Shown here: one piece after another, positions 1 through 8,426 of the stretch
How positions within the stretch are numbered: the stretch's first letter is position 1
How the letters are laid out: every line of letters starts with the position of its first letter
NCBI GenBank assembly: GCA_964510065.1
Contig: CAZEAC010000017.1
Location: 1 to 64,000 of the forward strand
DNA from: CAZEAC01 sp964510065
GTDB taxonomy: Bacteria; Bdellovibrionota_C; UBA2361; CAIXSY01
Length of the DNA: 64,000 bases
Reading direction: 5' to 3'
Notes under the pieces: generated by a model
The model's input: the letters and a program-made list of their open reading frames with translations, nothing else
Told to the model about the DNA's origin: nothing
Databases searched by the model: none
Program-made: the position numbers and the translations under genes

Positions 1-399
1 GCCGGGAGCACCAGCTGGCCCTTCCGGGCCGGTTGCTCCGGCAGGGCCGGCTGGACCCGCTGGCCCGGTAGGACCTGCTTCACCTGGATCGCCCTTAATT
101 CCCGGTACTCCTTGAGCACCAATCGCCCCATCTTTTCCCGCAATTCCGGGTTCACCTTTTGGACCTTGTGGGCCGATCGGTCCAGTTGCGCCACTGGGCC
201 CCTTGACTCCCTGGCCAAGAAGCGTGGCAAGCGACTCGACAGTGGCCGGTGTTTCGCGCTTAATCTTGCAGCGACCCTGCTTCGCGAAGACTTCGCCTTT
301 AGCATTAATACAGACATTAAAGGGCTTTGCTTTCGGCGCAGCAAAAATCGGCGAAACCAACGCCAATGATATCAGTATATGAAATACAATTCTCAGCAT
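1..399 (-). CDS. Secreted collagen-like repeat protein, 3' part missing
   Basis: The reading frame starts at an ATG at 399 on the minus strand and runs off the left edge, so only the first 133 residues are visible. Residues 1-20 (MLRIVFHILISLALVSPIFA) form a clear signal peptide. A short region with two Cys (30 and 44) follows. From Gly64 to the window edge glycine occupies every third position without a break (units such as GPT, GPA, GEP, GKD), which is the collagen Gly-X-Y pattern. Bacterial collagen-like proteins usually form trimeric stalks or surface fibres; that role is inferred here. The C-terminal part, which would show how it is anchored or what it displays, lies outside the window. 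Confidence 0.85.
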   Translation of the reverse strand, partial: MLRIVFHILISLALVSPIFAAPKAKPFNVCINAKGEVFAKQGRCKIKRETPATVESLATLLGQGVKGPSGATGPIGPQGPKGEPGIAGKDGAIGAQGVPGIKGDPGEAGPTGPAGPAGPAGATGPEGPAGAPG

Positions 400-546
400 T
401 TTTTCTGGTCGAGCTGTTCGGGTGTATTAGATGCCCGCAAAATTAAGGATGGTGCTCTACAAAAAAAACACGTCAGACACGCTGGAAGATCGCCTGACAA
501 CTTTTTGACACGAACCCGAGCCTCTTACAGATTTTTGCTGCCATCG

Positions 547-963
547 CTACTGTCGATGTACCTTTTCCGGCCGAGCACGCTCTTCTCGCGACAGATCGGC
601 GAGAAGTGTAATAGCAGCGGCATTAAAATCACGCTGCTGTTTAATAAAATCTTTAAGCAGAATTCGTAAAATAGGAAATAGCGCTCGTTTCACGCCAACA
701 ATAAACGGTCCGACTATCTTACGATGAGAGGTAATATTAGCCTGCTTTATGCCAACCTCCCAGGTCTGACAGAGTCTGCGAAGCTTTTCGAGACGAGCAT
801 CGGTCAGCTCAAGCGCACCATCCACAACCGGCCGAGAGAGCTTTGCCAAATACTCAACATCCCTCTCTTCGAAAACTCCCCTTGCGATCTTCGCGCAGAC
901 GGCGTCGCGCAGCGTACCTTCAAGTGCCGGAGATTCACTGCTGCAGATACTTAACCACGCCAT
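547..963 (-). CDS. Conserved-looking hypothetical protein, 138 aa
   Basis: Starts at ATG 963 and has no signal peptide. The N-terminal half is acidic and helical. The middle (residues about 75-115) is a basic, amphipathic stretch (HRKIVGPFIVGVKRALFPIL) followed by QQRDFNAAAITLL. From memory, similar helical segments occur as N-terminal regions of proteins in glycosyltransferase and methyltransferase gene clusters, but no catalytic motif is present and I assign no function. It lies alone, upstream of the collagen-like gene and on the same strand, so the two could be co-transcribed. The low-complexity C-terminus is rich in Arg and Glu. Confidence 0.55.
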   Translation of the reverse strand: MAWLSICSSESPALEGTLRDAVCAKIARGVFEERDVEYLAKLSRPVVDGALELTDARLEKLRRLCQTWEVGIKQANITSHRKIVGPFIVGVKRALFPILRILLKDFIKQQRDFNAAAITLLADLSREERARPEKVHRQ

Positions 964-1045
964 AATTTAAATAGTATATGCTGTTCGAGCTGAAAGGCAA
1001 ATGGGAGCTTTTTTGAGGGGCAAGATTGCCTTCCTGGCTTCCTCG

Positions 1046-1114
1046 CTCGGTGCCTCTGTGACTCTGTGGTTTATTTTTCAATAAAAAAACCACAGAGTCA
1101 CAGAGAGCACCGAG
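1046..1114. repeat. Dispersed CCACAGAG palindrome, copy 1
   Basis: Two near-perfect inverted arms (1046-1072 and 1087-1114) carry the core CTCTGTGACTCTGTGGTTT and its complement, separated by an A/T-rich loop. The arms differ by one base. The repeat ends directly against the stop codon of the BtuF-like gene at 1115, so it would fold as a strong hairpin at the end of that transcript. Four relatives lie elsewhere in the window. Confidence 0.9.
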
Positions 1115-2014
1115 CTAATACTTATCTCGATGAAGCTCCATCCAACGAAGCCTTTGAAACGAGTCGCGAGGAGTGATGTAGCCGCTTTCAAAACCAGCAA
1201 TCGCCGAAACCAGCACGCCCATAGCGTCGAGAAGCGCGGGAGTCGGCTTCGAAAATAGATGCTTCCCCTCAGCAAATATAACCTCACCACGTTTCACGGC
1301 GGGGATCTGCTCCCATCCCTCTAGCTTTTCAAGCACTCGAAACGTTGCCATGGATTCCTTCAATTCGGCGCCTGCGATTGCGACAACAATGACGTCGGGG
1401 CGAAAGCTCGTGATGTCTTTAAATTCAATTTTACTCCCTGGTTTTCCATCGCGCGGTGACTGCGACTCGGCCGACGCGAGATGAATCATGTCAGGAATCC
1501 ACAAGCCGCCAAGGACAAGCGGCGACACTGAACTAAGAAAGGTGACCTTTTTATTCTTCATCCGATCATAAAAGTTATCACCCCACACCATAACCTGCGC
1601 TTTAATCTTATTAGAAAGCTCGAGCCCTTTATCGCCAAGGCCGGTGTCACGTGCGAGCGCTGAGAAAAATGCTAACACAGTCTCAAAGGAGGTTGGGCCG
1701 TAGTGTCCAAGCCGCACATCTCTTCCGATTACTCTCCGCAGCTCTAGTTCAATTCTCGCACGTGCCGTTTCATCGGCTAGCCTTGTAACGATGATATCCG
1801 GTGAAAGCTCGGAGATTATTTTTAGATCGACCTCGTGAGTGCAGAGGATCTTTGAAAGTCCCGCGGTACTGCCACCTTTAGGCACAGTAACCTTCTGTGC
1901 CACCAACCCTTCAGCCAGCTCTGCATCGTGGCTTACCCCGACTAAAGAGTTACCCGCACCCAGGCGAATAAGGGTCTCTGCTAAAAACGGCTCTAAGGCA
2001 ATTATTCTGGGCAT
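1115..2014 (-). CDS. BtuF-like (TroA-superfamily) substrate-binding protein without signal peptide
   Basis: The 299-residue protein begins MPRIIALEPFLAETLIRLGA, then GVSHDAE, ELSPDIIVTRL, and later LVLGGLWIPDMIHLA and FRPDVIVVAIAG. This arrangement matches the helical-backbone receptor family of BtuF-like cobalamin or metal-chelate binding proteins. It best matches the subgroup that starts directly at the first beta strand and has no export signal. No ABC permease or ATPase gene is next to it. The lack of a signal peptide suggests a cytoplasmic protein rather than a transporter receptor; the ligand is not determined. It is transcribed divergently from the LysM lipoprotein gene across 81 bp. 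Confidence 0.8.
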   Translation of the reverse strand: MPRIIALEPFLAETLIRLGAGNSLVGVSHDAELAEGLVAQKVTVPKGGSTAGLSKILCTHEVDLKIISELSPDIIVTRLADETARARIELELRRVIGRDVRLGHYGPTSFETVLAFFSALARDTGLGDKGLELSNKIKAQVMVWGDNFYDRMKNKKVTFLSSVSPLVLGGLWIPDMIHLASAESQSPRDGKPGSKIEFKDITSFRPDVIVVAIAGAELKESMATFRVLEKLEGWEQIPAVKRGEVIFAEGKHLFSKPTPALLDAMGVLVSAIAGFESGYITPRDSFQRLRWMELHRDKY

Positions 2015-2095
2015 TATTAACTATTATATACCGAATAGGGCAAACCGAGAATATGAATTGACCGTGCGCGAATGGCGCCGATATAATCAGAGGGA

Positions 2096-3016
2096 ATGAG
2101 AATTCTTCGTCAGGGAGCATTGTTTGCGGTATTGTCAGCCACGTTGTTCGTCGGTGGCACGGTATTGCCCGGCTGTAGCACAAAGATTGAAACTCCTGGA
2201 CTTGCCAACAAAGGCATCCTTCCTCTGTCGACAACTGATCCCTACCTTGGATCAAATATTTTTATCGCTCGCGAGATGGAGACAAGCTCGTATCTTTACA
2301 ATTTTATAAAGACTCGAGGCGCGCCTATAGCAATCGAGCTTACCGACACTTCCTTTCACCCACCACACATGCTCCTTTTTTATCCGGCGCAGAAGGAAGT
2401 ATACGCCGCTGAACTTCTCTGGCGAAAAATTACACTCTCTGGCTCGAAAACGATGCAGAAGAAAGAGTGGATTATTCGCGGTCCTTATTTAATCGAACGC
2501 GAAGACTATCGTACTTTGGCGGGTCTCGAGATGGGTCTGCAGGGACAGCCAGTTCTTGTCTTGAATGGTAAGATTCAGCAGTTCACTCCAGCACGAAAAG
2601 AACAAGACACAAAAAGAGTCGCCGTCGCGATCGTTCCCCCGACCCCACCGCCAACGCCAACACCTGTGAAGAAGAGGGGGCCGGCGAAAGCCGCACCCGA
2701 GAAGTCTCCAGTCGAGAGCGAGGAGGAAAGCCTGCTTAAGAACTTCAAGCCGCTCAATCTAGATCAACGAGCAATCTTAATATCAAAAGGGTATGCGGAC
2801 CGGGCAGACAATGGTGATCTGCTGCATCGAATCGCCTACGAAGGCGAAAATTTAGATATGATTGCGCGCTGGTACACCGGTTCAAGTAAGACCGTGGAGG
2901 AAATTGCAAAATTCAATAATTATGCTCCCAACGCAAAACCCGACAAAGGGGAGATTGTGCGGATTCCTCTCGCACTTTTGAAACGGGCGAAGGCAATGCC
3001 GCGAGATTTTAAGTAG
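2096..3016 (+). CDS. Lipoprotein with C-terminal LysM domain
   Basis: The 306-residue protein has a lipoprotein signal peptide ending at a Cys near residue 27 (GTVLPGCSTK). Residues about 40-165 form an uncharacterised domain. A Pro/Thr/Lys linker follows (about 178-205, PPTPPPTPTPVKK), then a LysM-like module at about 240-297: HRIAYEGENLDMIARWYTG, an asparagine-rich turn and GEIVRIP. LysM binds peptidoglycan or chitin oligomers, so the protein probably tethers the outer membrane to the wall or acts in wall remodelling. The start ATG follows AGAGGG closely. It stands alone on the plus strand. Confidence 0.8.
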   Translation: MRILRQGALFAVLSATLFVGGTVLPGCSTKIETPGLANKGILPLSTTDPYLGSNIFIAREMETSSYLYNFIKTRGAPIAIELTDTSFHPPHMLLFYPAQKEVYAAELLWRKITLSGSKTMQKKEWIIRGPYLIEREDYRTLAGLEMGLQGQPVLVLNGKIQQFTPARKEQDTKRVAVAIVPPTPPPTPTPVKKRGPAKAAPEKSPVESEEESLLKNFKPLNLDQRAILISKGYADRADNGDLLHRIAYEGENLDMIARWYTGSSKTVEEIAKFNNYAPNAKPDKGEIVRIPLALLKRAKAMPRDFK

Positions 3017-3039
3017 GCGAGATTTTGAGTGGTTACAGC

Positions 3040-3091
3040 GCTGTATTTTTAGCCTGTATTTTTAGCCTGTACTTCTAGCCTGTACTTTTAC
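3040..3091. repeat. Four tandem copies of a 13-bp unit
   Basis: Units at 3040-3052, 3053-3065, 3066-3078 and 3079-3091 follow the pattern CCTGTATTTTTAG with a few substitutions. They lie just after the LysM lipoprotein gene and before the tRNA. There are no spacers of CRISPR type. This is a simple minisatellite, likely from replication slippage. Confidence 0.85.
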
Positions 3092-3140
3092 AGCACTGCA
3101 CTCTTATAGGACTGCGCTTTTTTCGAAAGTCTACAAAAAT

Positions 3141-3226
3141 TGGTGCCCAGGAGAGGACTTGAACCTCCATGGCCTTGCGGCCGCCAGCCCCTCAAACTGG
3201 TGTGTCTACCATTCCACCACCTGGGC
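3141..3226 (-). tRNA. tRNA-Leu (GAG)
   Basis: On the minus strand the sequence starts GCCCAGGTGG and ends CCTGGGCACCA, giving a 7-bp acceptor stem, discriminator A and an encoded CCA. The anticodon arm is CCAGT-TTGAGGG-GCTGG, with anticodon GAG. A long variable arm (CGGCCGCAAGGCC) is typical of class II tRNA-Leu. The T arm contains GGTTCAAGTCC. The gene lies just downstream of secG on the same strand. Confidence 0.95.
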
Positions 3227-3311
3227 AAAGCTGAAAATTATCAGGTATCTTTAGACAGCGCTCGACGCTGAATGTCAAGGGGCTCAGTGCACGCCCAGAC
3301 ATCTTGCGATT

Positions 3312-3860
3312 TTAAGGTGCCTTCTTCTTTTCCTCCTGCTTGTTGGCCTTCTTTGCACTCTCACTCTTGGTCACTGCTTTTGCTGCAGGAGCCGGGGCTT
3401 CTTTCGCCTGCGCTTCCTTAGAGTGCTCTTCTGTCACGGGAGCAGTGACTGCTACTGCCGCGTTATTCTTATCAACCGGCAAAGCTGAGTTCGCCTCTGC
3501 TGGATTAGCTGGATTAGTCGCTGCGCCAGTCTCGGGTGCCGCAACCGGAAGCTCCTGGACCTTGAGCGGCTGGGCCGCCTCAGTTTTGAATGGACTACCC
3601 ACCTCTCGTGGACCGTCGCCGGTGAAAGCTCCACCCTGATATTCGCGAATAAGTAAAACCGAGGTCGCCATGAAAGCGACTGCCAGTCCGGTCGTAATCT
3701 TTACTATTAACGATGTCGCGCCTGTGGCCCCGAAAAGGGTATTGCTTCCCCCTCCAAAGGCAGCGCCAGCGTCAGCACCTTTACCCTGCTGCAGAAGCAC
3801 CATTACCACGAGCATGATACAGAGCAAAATATGAACGGTATATAATATTGTCGCGAACAC
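3312..3860 (-). CDS. secG: Preprotein translocase subunit SecG
   Basis: Two transmembrane helices frame the SecG core: residues about 4-22 (ILYTVHILLCIMLVVMVLL), then QQGKGADAGAAFGGGSNTLFG, and a second helix at about 50-70. SecG assists SecYEG in protein export. At 182 residues it is longer than usual (about 75-115) because of an Ala/Pro/Lys/Glu-rich low-complexity tail from about residue 90 that ends in KKKAP. The start is GTG at 3860, preceded by a good ribosome site (AAGAGGG). The neighbouring tRNA-Leu downstream is a common arrangement near secG. Confidence 0.95.
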   Translation of the reverse strand: MFATILYTVHILLCIMLVVMVLLQQGKGADAGAAFGGGSNTLFGATGATSLIVKITTGLAVAFMATSVLLIREYQGGAFTGDGPREVGSPFKTEAAQPLKVQELPVAAPETGAATNPANPAEANSALPVDKNNAAVAVTAPVTEEHSKEAQAKEAPAPAAKAVTKSESAKKANKQEEKKKAP

Positions 3861-3902
3861 AAACCCTCTTAATGAGTCCTACCGAAGTCCTACCACCACG
3901 CA

Positions 3903-4682
3903 CTACGAAATAATTCGCACCTCACCGGCCGAATCTAATTTCCTATCAAGAATCTCGATTAATTTCAATGAAAGGGCTCTAAATTGAGCTCCTGCTGGAT
4001 TTTGCGGGTCGCTGACCACCGGAACCCCACTATCGCCGCCCTCCCGTATTCTAGTATCAAGTGGTATCTTGGCAAGGAGCGGAACGCCATACTTTGCGGC
4101 GAGTGCCTCACCCCCGCCAACCCCAAAAATATTGTAGTTTTTGCCATCGGGGGTGACAAATCCGCTCATATTCTCGACGATGCCTAAAACATCGACATTA
4201 ACTTTAGAGAGCATATTAATCGCCTTTCGCACATCGGCAAGCGCAACTTCTTGTGGCGTGGTCACCACTACCGCGCCTGCGAGCTGACAAAGCTGCGCAA
4301 GAGAAAGCTGCGCGTCGCCAGTGCCAGGAGGCATGTCGACAATACAATAGTCGACCTCGCCCCAGCGCACATCCTCGAACATCTGAGCAAGTGCTTTGTT
4401 GAACATTGGCCCGCGCCAAATTACCGCGTCATCGGGATCGCGTAGAAAGAACCCTAGGGAGATGTACTTAACCCCAAACTTCTCCGGAGGAATGAGTTTG
4501 CCCTCATGATCCGGTTGAATCTGCCCCCCACCAAAAAGCGTGGGAATGCTCGGCCCGTAAAAATCGCTATCGAGAAGTGCCACCTTTGCGCCACAGTGGG
4601 CCAGTCCGATTGCAAGATTTGCTGCCACCGTCGATTTTCCGACGCCACCCTTTCCAGAAATAACTGGCACTATTCTTTTCAT
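3903..4682 (-). CDS. Mrp/ApbC-type P-loop ATPase, Fe-S carrier
   Basis: The deviant Walker A motif GKGGVGKST lies at residues 10-18. The downstream signatures DSDFYGPSIPTLFG, IVDMPPGTGDAQLSL and IFGVGGGEALA identify the Mrp/Nbp35 family, which carries and transfers Fe-S clusters in the cytoplasm. The region after ENMSGF reads VTPDGKNYN. The CxxC cluster ligands seen in E. coli Mrp are therefore absent, as in some other family branches. The N-terminal MIP18-like domain is also missing. The start ATG overlaps the stop of the upstream radical SAM gene (ATGA), so translation is probably coupled. Confidence 0.9.
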   Translation of the reverse strand: MKRIVPVISGKGGVGKSTVAANLAIGLAHCGAKVALLDSDFYGPSIPTLFGGGQIQPDHEGKLIPPEKFGVKYISLGFFLRDPDDAVIWRGPMFNKALAQMFEDVRWGEVDYCIVDMPPGTGDAQLSLAQLCQLAGAVVVTTPQEVALADVRKAINMLSKVNVDVLGIVENMSGFVTPDGKNYNIFGVGGGEALAAKYGVPLLAKIPLDTRIREGGDSGVPVVSDPQNPAGAQFRALSLKLIEILDRKLDSAGEVRIIS

Positions 4683-6527
4683 TGTACTCCCACGCTCTGC
4701 GGCTCAAATGTACTCGATTTCTCTGTCAATTGGAATTCCTCACCATGACGGGCACGTAGCGCTTCCCGTCGCAAAAGATTCCTATCGATTCGAGAATCAA
4801 CGATTTCCCACGGCAAAAGCTCCAAAAAATCAATGTGCCGTTCGACATAAAATGATATTGGAGGCACTTCGCCACGAAGCTCCTCGTGGCGATCGCGCAT
4901 AATCCACTTCCAGTCCTTTCCGAGCTCTTCGGCGCGCCATAAGTAGCGCCCAACTCGACNNNNNNNNNNACCGAGTGCGTCGGCGGTGCCGACAACATCC
5001 TCGACAGCCAACTCGACGATCGCCGCGTGAAAGCAACGCTTGAAAATAGCTCTCTTTGGGCGACTCGAAACGCATTTCGAGATTGGGAATCTTGCGCACT
5101 GCGAGGCGCAATTTTTCAATCTTCGATTCGAGCTGCTTAATTTTCAGCATCGGCTCCCACTGGAATGGGGTCGAGGCTTTAGGAATAAATGGATTAACTG
5201 AAAGCACGACCCATGCCGGCTTGCCTTCACCACGCGAGGCCGCAACCACCGCTTCGCGGACGGCTGCAGAGAGATGTGCGATACCTTCAACATCAGCTTC
5301 AGTCTCGGTCGGAAGACCAACGATGTAGTAGAGCTTAAATCCACGAATTCCTGCCTCTGCGAGCTGACGCGCCGCTTCAACAACTTGCTCGTTCGAAACA
5401 CGCTTACCGGCTGCGCGGCGCAGCCTCTCTGTTCCCGCCTCCGGCGCAAGTGCCACGGTCTTATATTCACTCTCTGAAAGACTGGCGGCGAGTTCCCGCG
5501 AAATTTTCTGCGACATGAGCGAGCTCAGCGAAGCACGGCCGCCTTTCTCCGCGACAGAGCGCGCAAGTTTTGAGATTGACCGATGAGATGACACCGCCGC
5601 ACCGACAAAACCTACAGCGTTACTGTGTTCGAGACCAATCTTCACCGTGTCGGCGATGGCCTCTTCACTTCGCTTGCGCACCGGGCGATATATATAGCCG
5701 GCGACACAAAAGCGGCAGCCCATCTCGCACCCTCGGCCAGTTTCTGTGAGGAACATCGATTTAAATTCGGTTTCGGGAGTAAGCACTCGCGAATAGGTCG
5801 GAAACTTGGAAAGATCCTCGACATAACGCCGGCGCGCCCGTTGCGGAACTCCCTCGTCAGCACAAAAACGCGCCACCGTCCCGTCCTCATTATATTCAGC
5901 CTGGTAAAATGCCGGAACATAAATCCCTTCAATGTGGGCTGCGGCGCGAAGTACCTTTTCGCGCGGCCAGCCTTCGCGCTTCGCGAGCTTAAGCAAGGAA
6001 GAAAGCTCAGTGATCATTTCTTCAGCCTCGCCGAGAGCAATAAGATCGACAAAGTCGGCAACCGGTTCGGGATTGAGCGTGACGGCCGTGCCGCCCGCGA
6101 TTAACAAGGGGAATGAAAACTTACTTTCATAGGCAGCACTCGCACGAGCCGCTGCATTTGGAAAAAGAAGCCCCGCGTTTTGCAATAGTCTCAAAAGATG
6201 TGGGTAGTCAGTTTCGAAAGACAGGCTCACACCGAAGAGATCACACTCACGAAGCGAGCGCTCGCTCTCGAATGTTTTCCAGACCTTGTCAGCAGTCATC
6301 GAATCTTCTGGAAGAAATCCGCGCTCGACACACACACCTTGCTCTCGCGAGAAAAGGCTATAGACGGCTTGAAATCCAAGATTAGACATGCCGATCCAGT
6401 AGCTATTGGGATACAGAAGATGCACCGATAGCTCTCCCCCTTTGGCACTGGGCGGCTCGACCGGCTTCTCTAATTCTCGTAGCCGTCGTCGGTTGTCATT
6501 ATCAACTCGCGAACGTTGCGTTTTCAT
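4679..6527 (-). CDS. B12-binding-like radical SAM protein (frameshifted, with assembly gap)
   Basis: The protein starts at ATG 6527. Residues about 34-180 form a B12-binding-like domain, including LLIAGGTAVTLNPEPVADFV. The radical SAM cluster motif is C267-x3-C271-x2-C274 in TGRGCEMGCRFC. The arrangement fits the TIGR03960-type family of unknown substrate. After FQALLSRGDRRV the frame is lost: the expected continuation (AVEDVVGTADALG, then VGRYLWRAEELGKDWKW) is one frame over. A single extra base among the CC at 5008-5009 would explain it. The 10-N gap at 4960-4969 follows. The restored frame ends at 4679 and overlaps the Mrp start. Whether the shift is real or an assembly error is open. Confidence 0.85.
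4960..4969. other. Assembly gap (10 N)
   Basis: Ten N lie inside the 3' part of the radical SAM gene. The number looks like a placeholder, so the true gap length and frame are unknown. Confidence 0.99.
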
Positions 6528-6671
6528 CTAATTCCAAAAAGCATTGCACGTGAAAATATTACGCGCAAAAACATTGCCAATGCCCTAGCCGGACTCCTCT
6601 GCTAGGAACGAGCCAAGGCGGTCAATAATCAGAGCAGATGAATTCAGTAGACCATCTGCACGGATGCCGGG

Positions 6672-7229
6672 CTAGGACCCCTTCGTGGAAAGTTTGCGCC
6701 AACTTTCCAGACTCAACTCAGCGCCAACCGCGTTCTCAGAACCGCCGATTCGGCGCTCCGAGCGCTCACCCGGTTTAAGGCTTACCGAGAAGCTATCGCT
6801 CTTGATCGTGGAATTCCCCTTCCCAAGCTGACGAACCCTGATTGCCACATGATACTCTGACTCCTTGGAGTTATTGAATACCGAAGCAACCCATTCTTTT
6901 CTGCCTGATCTCACGACCGAACCCGAGATGAGCGGCATCTCCTTGCCCTGAAGGTCAGGATCGACAAATCCGGGGACACTCACTGCACCATAGCCACCAT
7001 CGCCCGTGACGGAGAGTACACCATTTTTTGGGAGATTGGCTTCCTTCTTCTCTTCTTCGGTCAAGGTGGCAGTCGGTGTAGGAATCTGAGTTTCAGCAGC
7101 TTTCTCGCGAGCCGGCTCGATCCCCTCAGGGCTACGACCAGTTCGGCCCTGCGCAACAGCCGATATCGTCAGCAGCAAACCCGACAACGCGAAGACCAAA
7201 AAAGAAGATCGACGTAAAATAGCGCTCAT
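6672..7229 (-). CDS. Secreted hypothetical protein, 185 aa
   Basis: The start is ATG 7229, preceded by GAGGAGAG; a GTG 12 bases upstream is possible but less likely. The first 27 residues form a signal peptide (RRSSFLVFALSGLLLTISAVAQG). A Pro/Glu/Thr-rich linker follows (about 28-65). The last 110 residues look like a beta-sandwich: GYGAVSVPGFVDPDLQG, SGSVVRSGRKEWVASVFNNS, and a segment describing conserved hydrophobic alternation up to SLKPGERSERR. The composition suggests a periplasmic or surface protein. No known family was recognised. Confidence 0.65.
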   Translation of the reverse strand: MSAILRRSSFLVFALSGLLLTISAVAQGRTGRSPEGIEPAREKAAETQIPTPTATLTEEEKKEANLPKNGVLSVTGDGGYGAVSVPGFVDPDLQGKEMPLISGSVVRSGRKEWVASVFNNSKESEYHVAIRVRQLGKGNSTIKSDSFSVSLKPGERSERRIGGSENAVGAELSLESWRKLSTKGS

Positions 7230-7350
7230 TACTCTCCTCACATGACCGAAAGCAGCCCGAATATACTCTTTGTTTTATAGTATGTATATCGCGAAGGGCG
7301 AAATAGGGCAAATTTTTCAAAGAGTTATCAATACCTTCGGTATTTGCTCA

Positions 7351-7390
7351 GTAACTACTCATTCAGTCCGGATGACCCGTGAACGTGCGC
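7351..7390. repeat. Dispersed motif GTAACTACTCATT...GTGAACGTGC, copy 1
   Basis: The segment GTAACTACTCATTCAGT is followed by CCGTGAACGTGC. The same pair of blocks recurs at 35238-35280. It lies in the non-coding space between two unknown genes. Confidence 0.65.
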
Positions 7391-7444
7391 CTCAGGTTTG
7401 CTCGGTTATAAAGTGACATTCAATAGAGCACACAAAAGGGGGTA

Positions 7445-7741
7445 CTAACCCCGATAGTACTGAATTAGTTTGAAAAGATGCGCGGCAGTTGCATCAAGCA
7501 CGTTCCAGGCTTGGGACTGTTCGGAGTCGGCGAGACTCAGTTGTCCCAGGCTGAGCGCGTACTTGATACAGTTGCGGCTCACCTTTATAAACTGATTCAG
7601 TTCTGTCGGGGCTAGCACCCCCTTTTGAGTTCTGAATTCGGAATCAGAGACTGCTTTCCGACCACGGATTCGGCTATCGGCATTCAGCTTACGGCTGACA
7701 GAACTAATGGCTGAAATCAACCGAGCAAACCTGACATGCAC
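7445..7741 (-). CDS. Small hypothetical protein, possible four-helix-bundle fragment
   Basis: This 98-residue frame starts at GTG 7741. The C-terminal 55 residues (TELNQFIKVSRNCIKYALSL, then LSLADSEQSQAWNVLD and HLFKLIQYYRG) resemble the last two helices of the four-helix-bundle proteins related to 23S rRNA intervening-sequence proteins. The usual N-terminal helices are absent and the first 45 residues look random. It is flanked by repeats on both sides, as such genes often are. It may be a decayed remnant rather than a working gene. Confidence 0.35.
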   Translation of the reverse strand: MHVRFARLISAISSVSRKLNADSRIRGRKAVSDSEFRTQKGVLAPTELNQFIKVSRNCIKYALSLGQLSLADSEQSQAWNVLDATAAHLFKLIQYYRG

Positions 7742-7746
7742 CTACA

Positions 7747-7794
7747 CGTAAACGTTCCCCTACACGAAAGAATGCGGGAACGGGCACGTTTACG
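7747..7794. repeat. Imperfect inverted repeat CGTAAACGTTCCC / GGGAA...ACGTTTACG
   Basis: The left arm at 7747-7759 and right arm at 7776-7794 are complementary except for a 6-base insertion in the right arm. CACGTGCAGGCGCACG follows. Alternating CACGT/ACGTG sequence of this sort is typical of dispersed intergenic repeats. With the palindrome at 7881-7947 it fills most of the 341-bp space between 7742 and 8082, where I see no gene. Confidence 0.6.
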
Positions 7795-7880
7795 CGCACG
7801 TGCAGGCGCACGGGAAATTCCAATTATCCGGACTTAATTAGCAGTTACATTATTCATTAACCCTGGGTATTCTCTCCCTC

Positions 7881-7947
7881 ACTCTGTGACCTCTGTGCCT
7901 GTGGTTTAAATACTTAAAGGACCACAGAGACACGGAGGGCACAGAGT
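7881..7947. repeat. Dispersed CCACAGAG palindrome, copy 2
   Basis: The left arm ACTCTGTGACCTCTGTG continues into CCTGTGGT, and the right arm is ACCACAGAGACACGG followed by GGGCACAGAGT. A few mismatches and one indel separate the arms. The A/T-rich loop is TTAAATACTTAAAGG. It lies upstream of cutA. Confidence 0.85.
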
Positions 7948-8082
7948 AACGGAAAAGGCTTTGCCACACGTAAGGAGGAGTGGCTAGCTTCGGGTACCTA
8001 CTTGTTAGCCCCAAAAGTAATGGGCGCCACGCCCCCTGCTGCTCTTGTGTTATATTGATTTCACATTTTCGACGAGGAACCC

Positions 8083-8424
8083 ATGCACGCAAACATAGAG
8101 AAGCCAACCGACGTTAGAATCGCTCTAATTACCACCCCAAGCGGTGAAAAGAGCATCGAAATTGCCCGTGCCCTCACTGAAAGCAAGCTTTGCGCTTGTG
8201 TAAACATTCTTCCTGCCGTGCGATCATTTTACTGGTGGGAAGGAAAGGTCTGTGACGAAAACGAGAGCCTGCTCGTCGTCAAGACGACTGCTGAAGGAGC
8301 CGCGTTCCTCGCCGAGAAGCTGGCCCAGATCCATCCTTACGAGGTCCCCGAATTGCTGATACTTTCGCCCGAAGCTTCATTGGCTCCCTATGCCGAGTGG
8401 GTCCAAAAGTCAGTGATAACTTAA
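8083..8424 (+). CDS. cutA: Divalent-cation tolerance protein CutA
   Basis: The 113-residue protein has the CutA1 family sequence throughout: ITTPSGEKSIEIARALTESK, LCACVNILPAVRSFYWWEGK, ESLLVVKTT and IHPYEVPELLILSPE. CutA forms a very stable trimer and has been linked to copper tolerance in E. coli; its exact function is unsettled. The start ATG has a GAGGAA ribosome site. It stands alone, convergent with the small secreted protein gene that follows. Confidence 0.95.
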   Translation: MHANIEKPTDVRIALITTPSGEKSIEIARALTESKLCACVNILPAVRSFYWWEGKVCDENESLLVVKTTAEGAAFLAEKLAQIHPYEVPELLILSPEASLAPYAEWVQKSVIT

Positions 8425-8426
8425 AT

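Noticed and set aside
3040..3091. Possible small CRISPR array
   Set aside because: The four 13-bp units are directly adjacent with no spacers and no cas genes are near, so it is a simple tandem repeat.
5625..6104. A 159-codon open frame on the plus strand opposite the radical SAM gene
   Set aside because: The minus strand carries the clear B12-binding and radical SAM motifs; the plus product has none.
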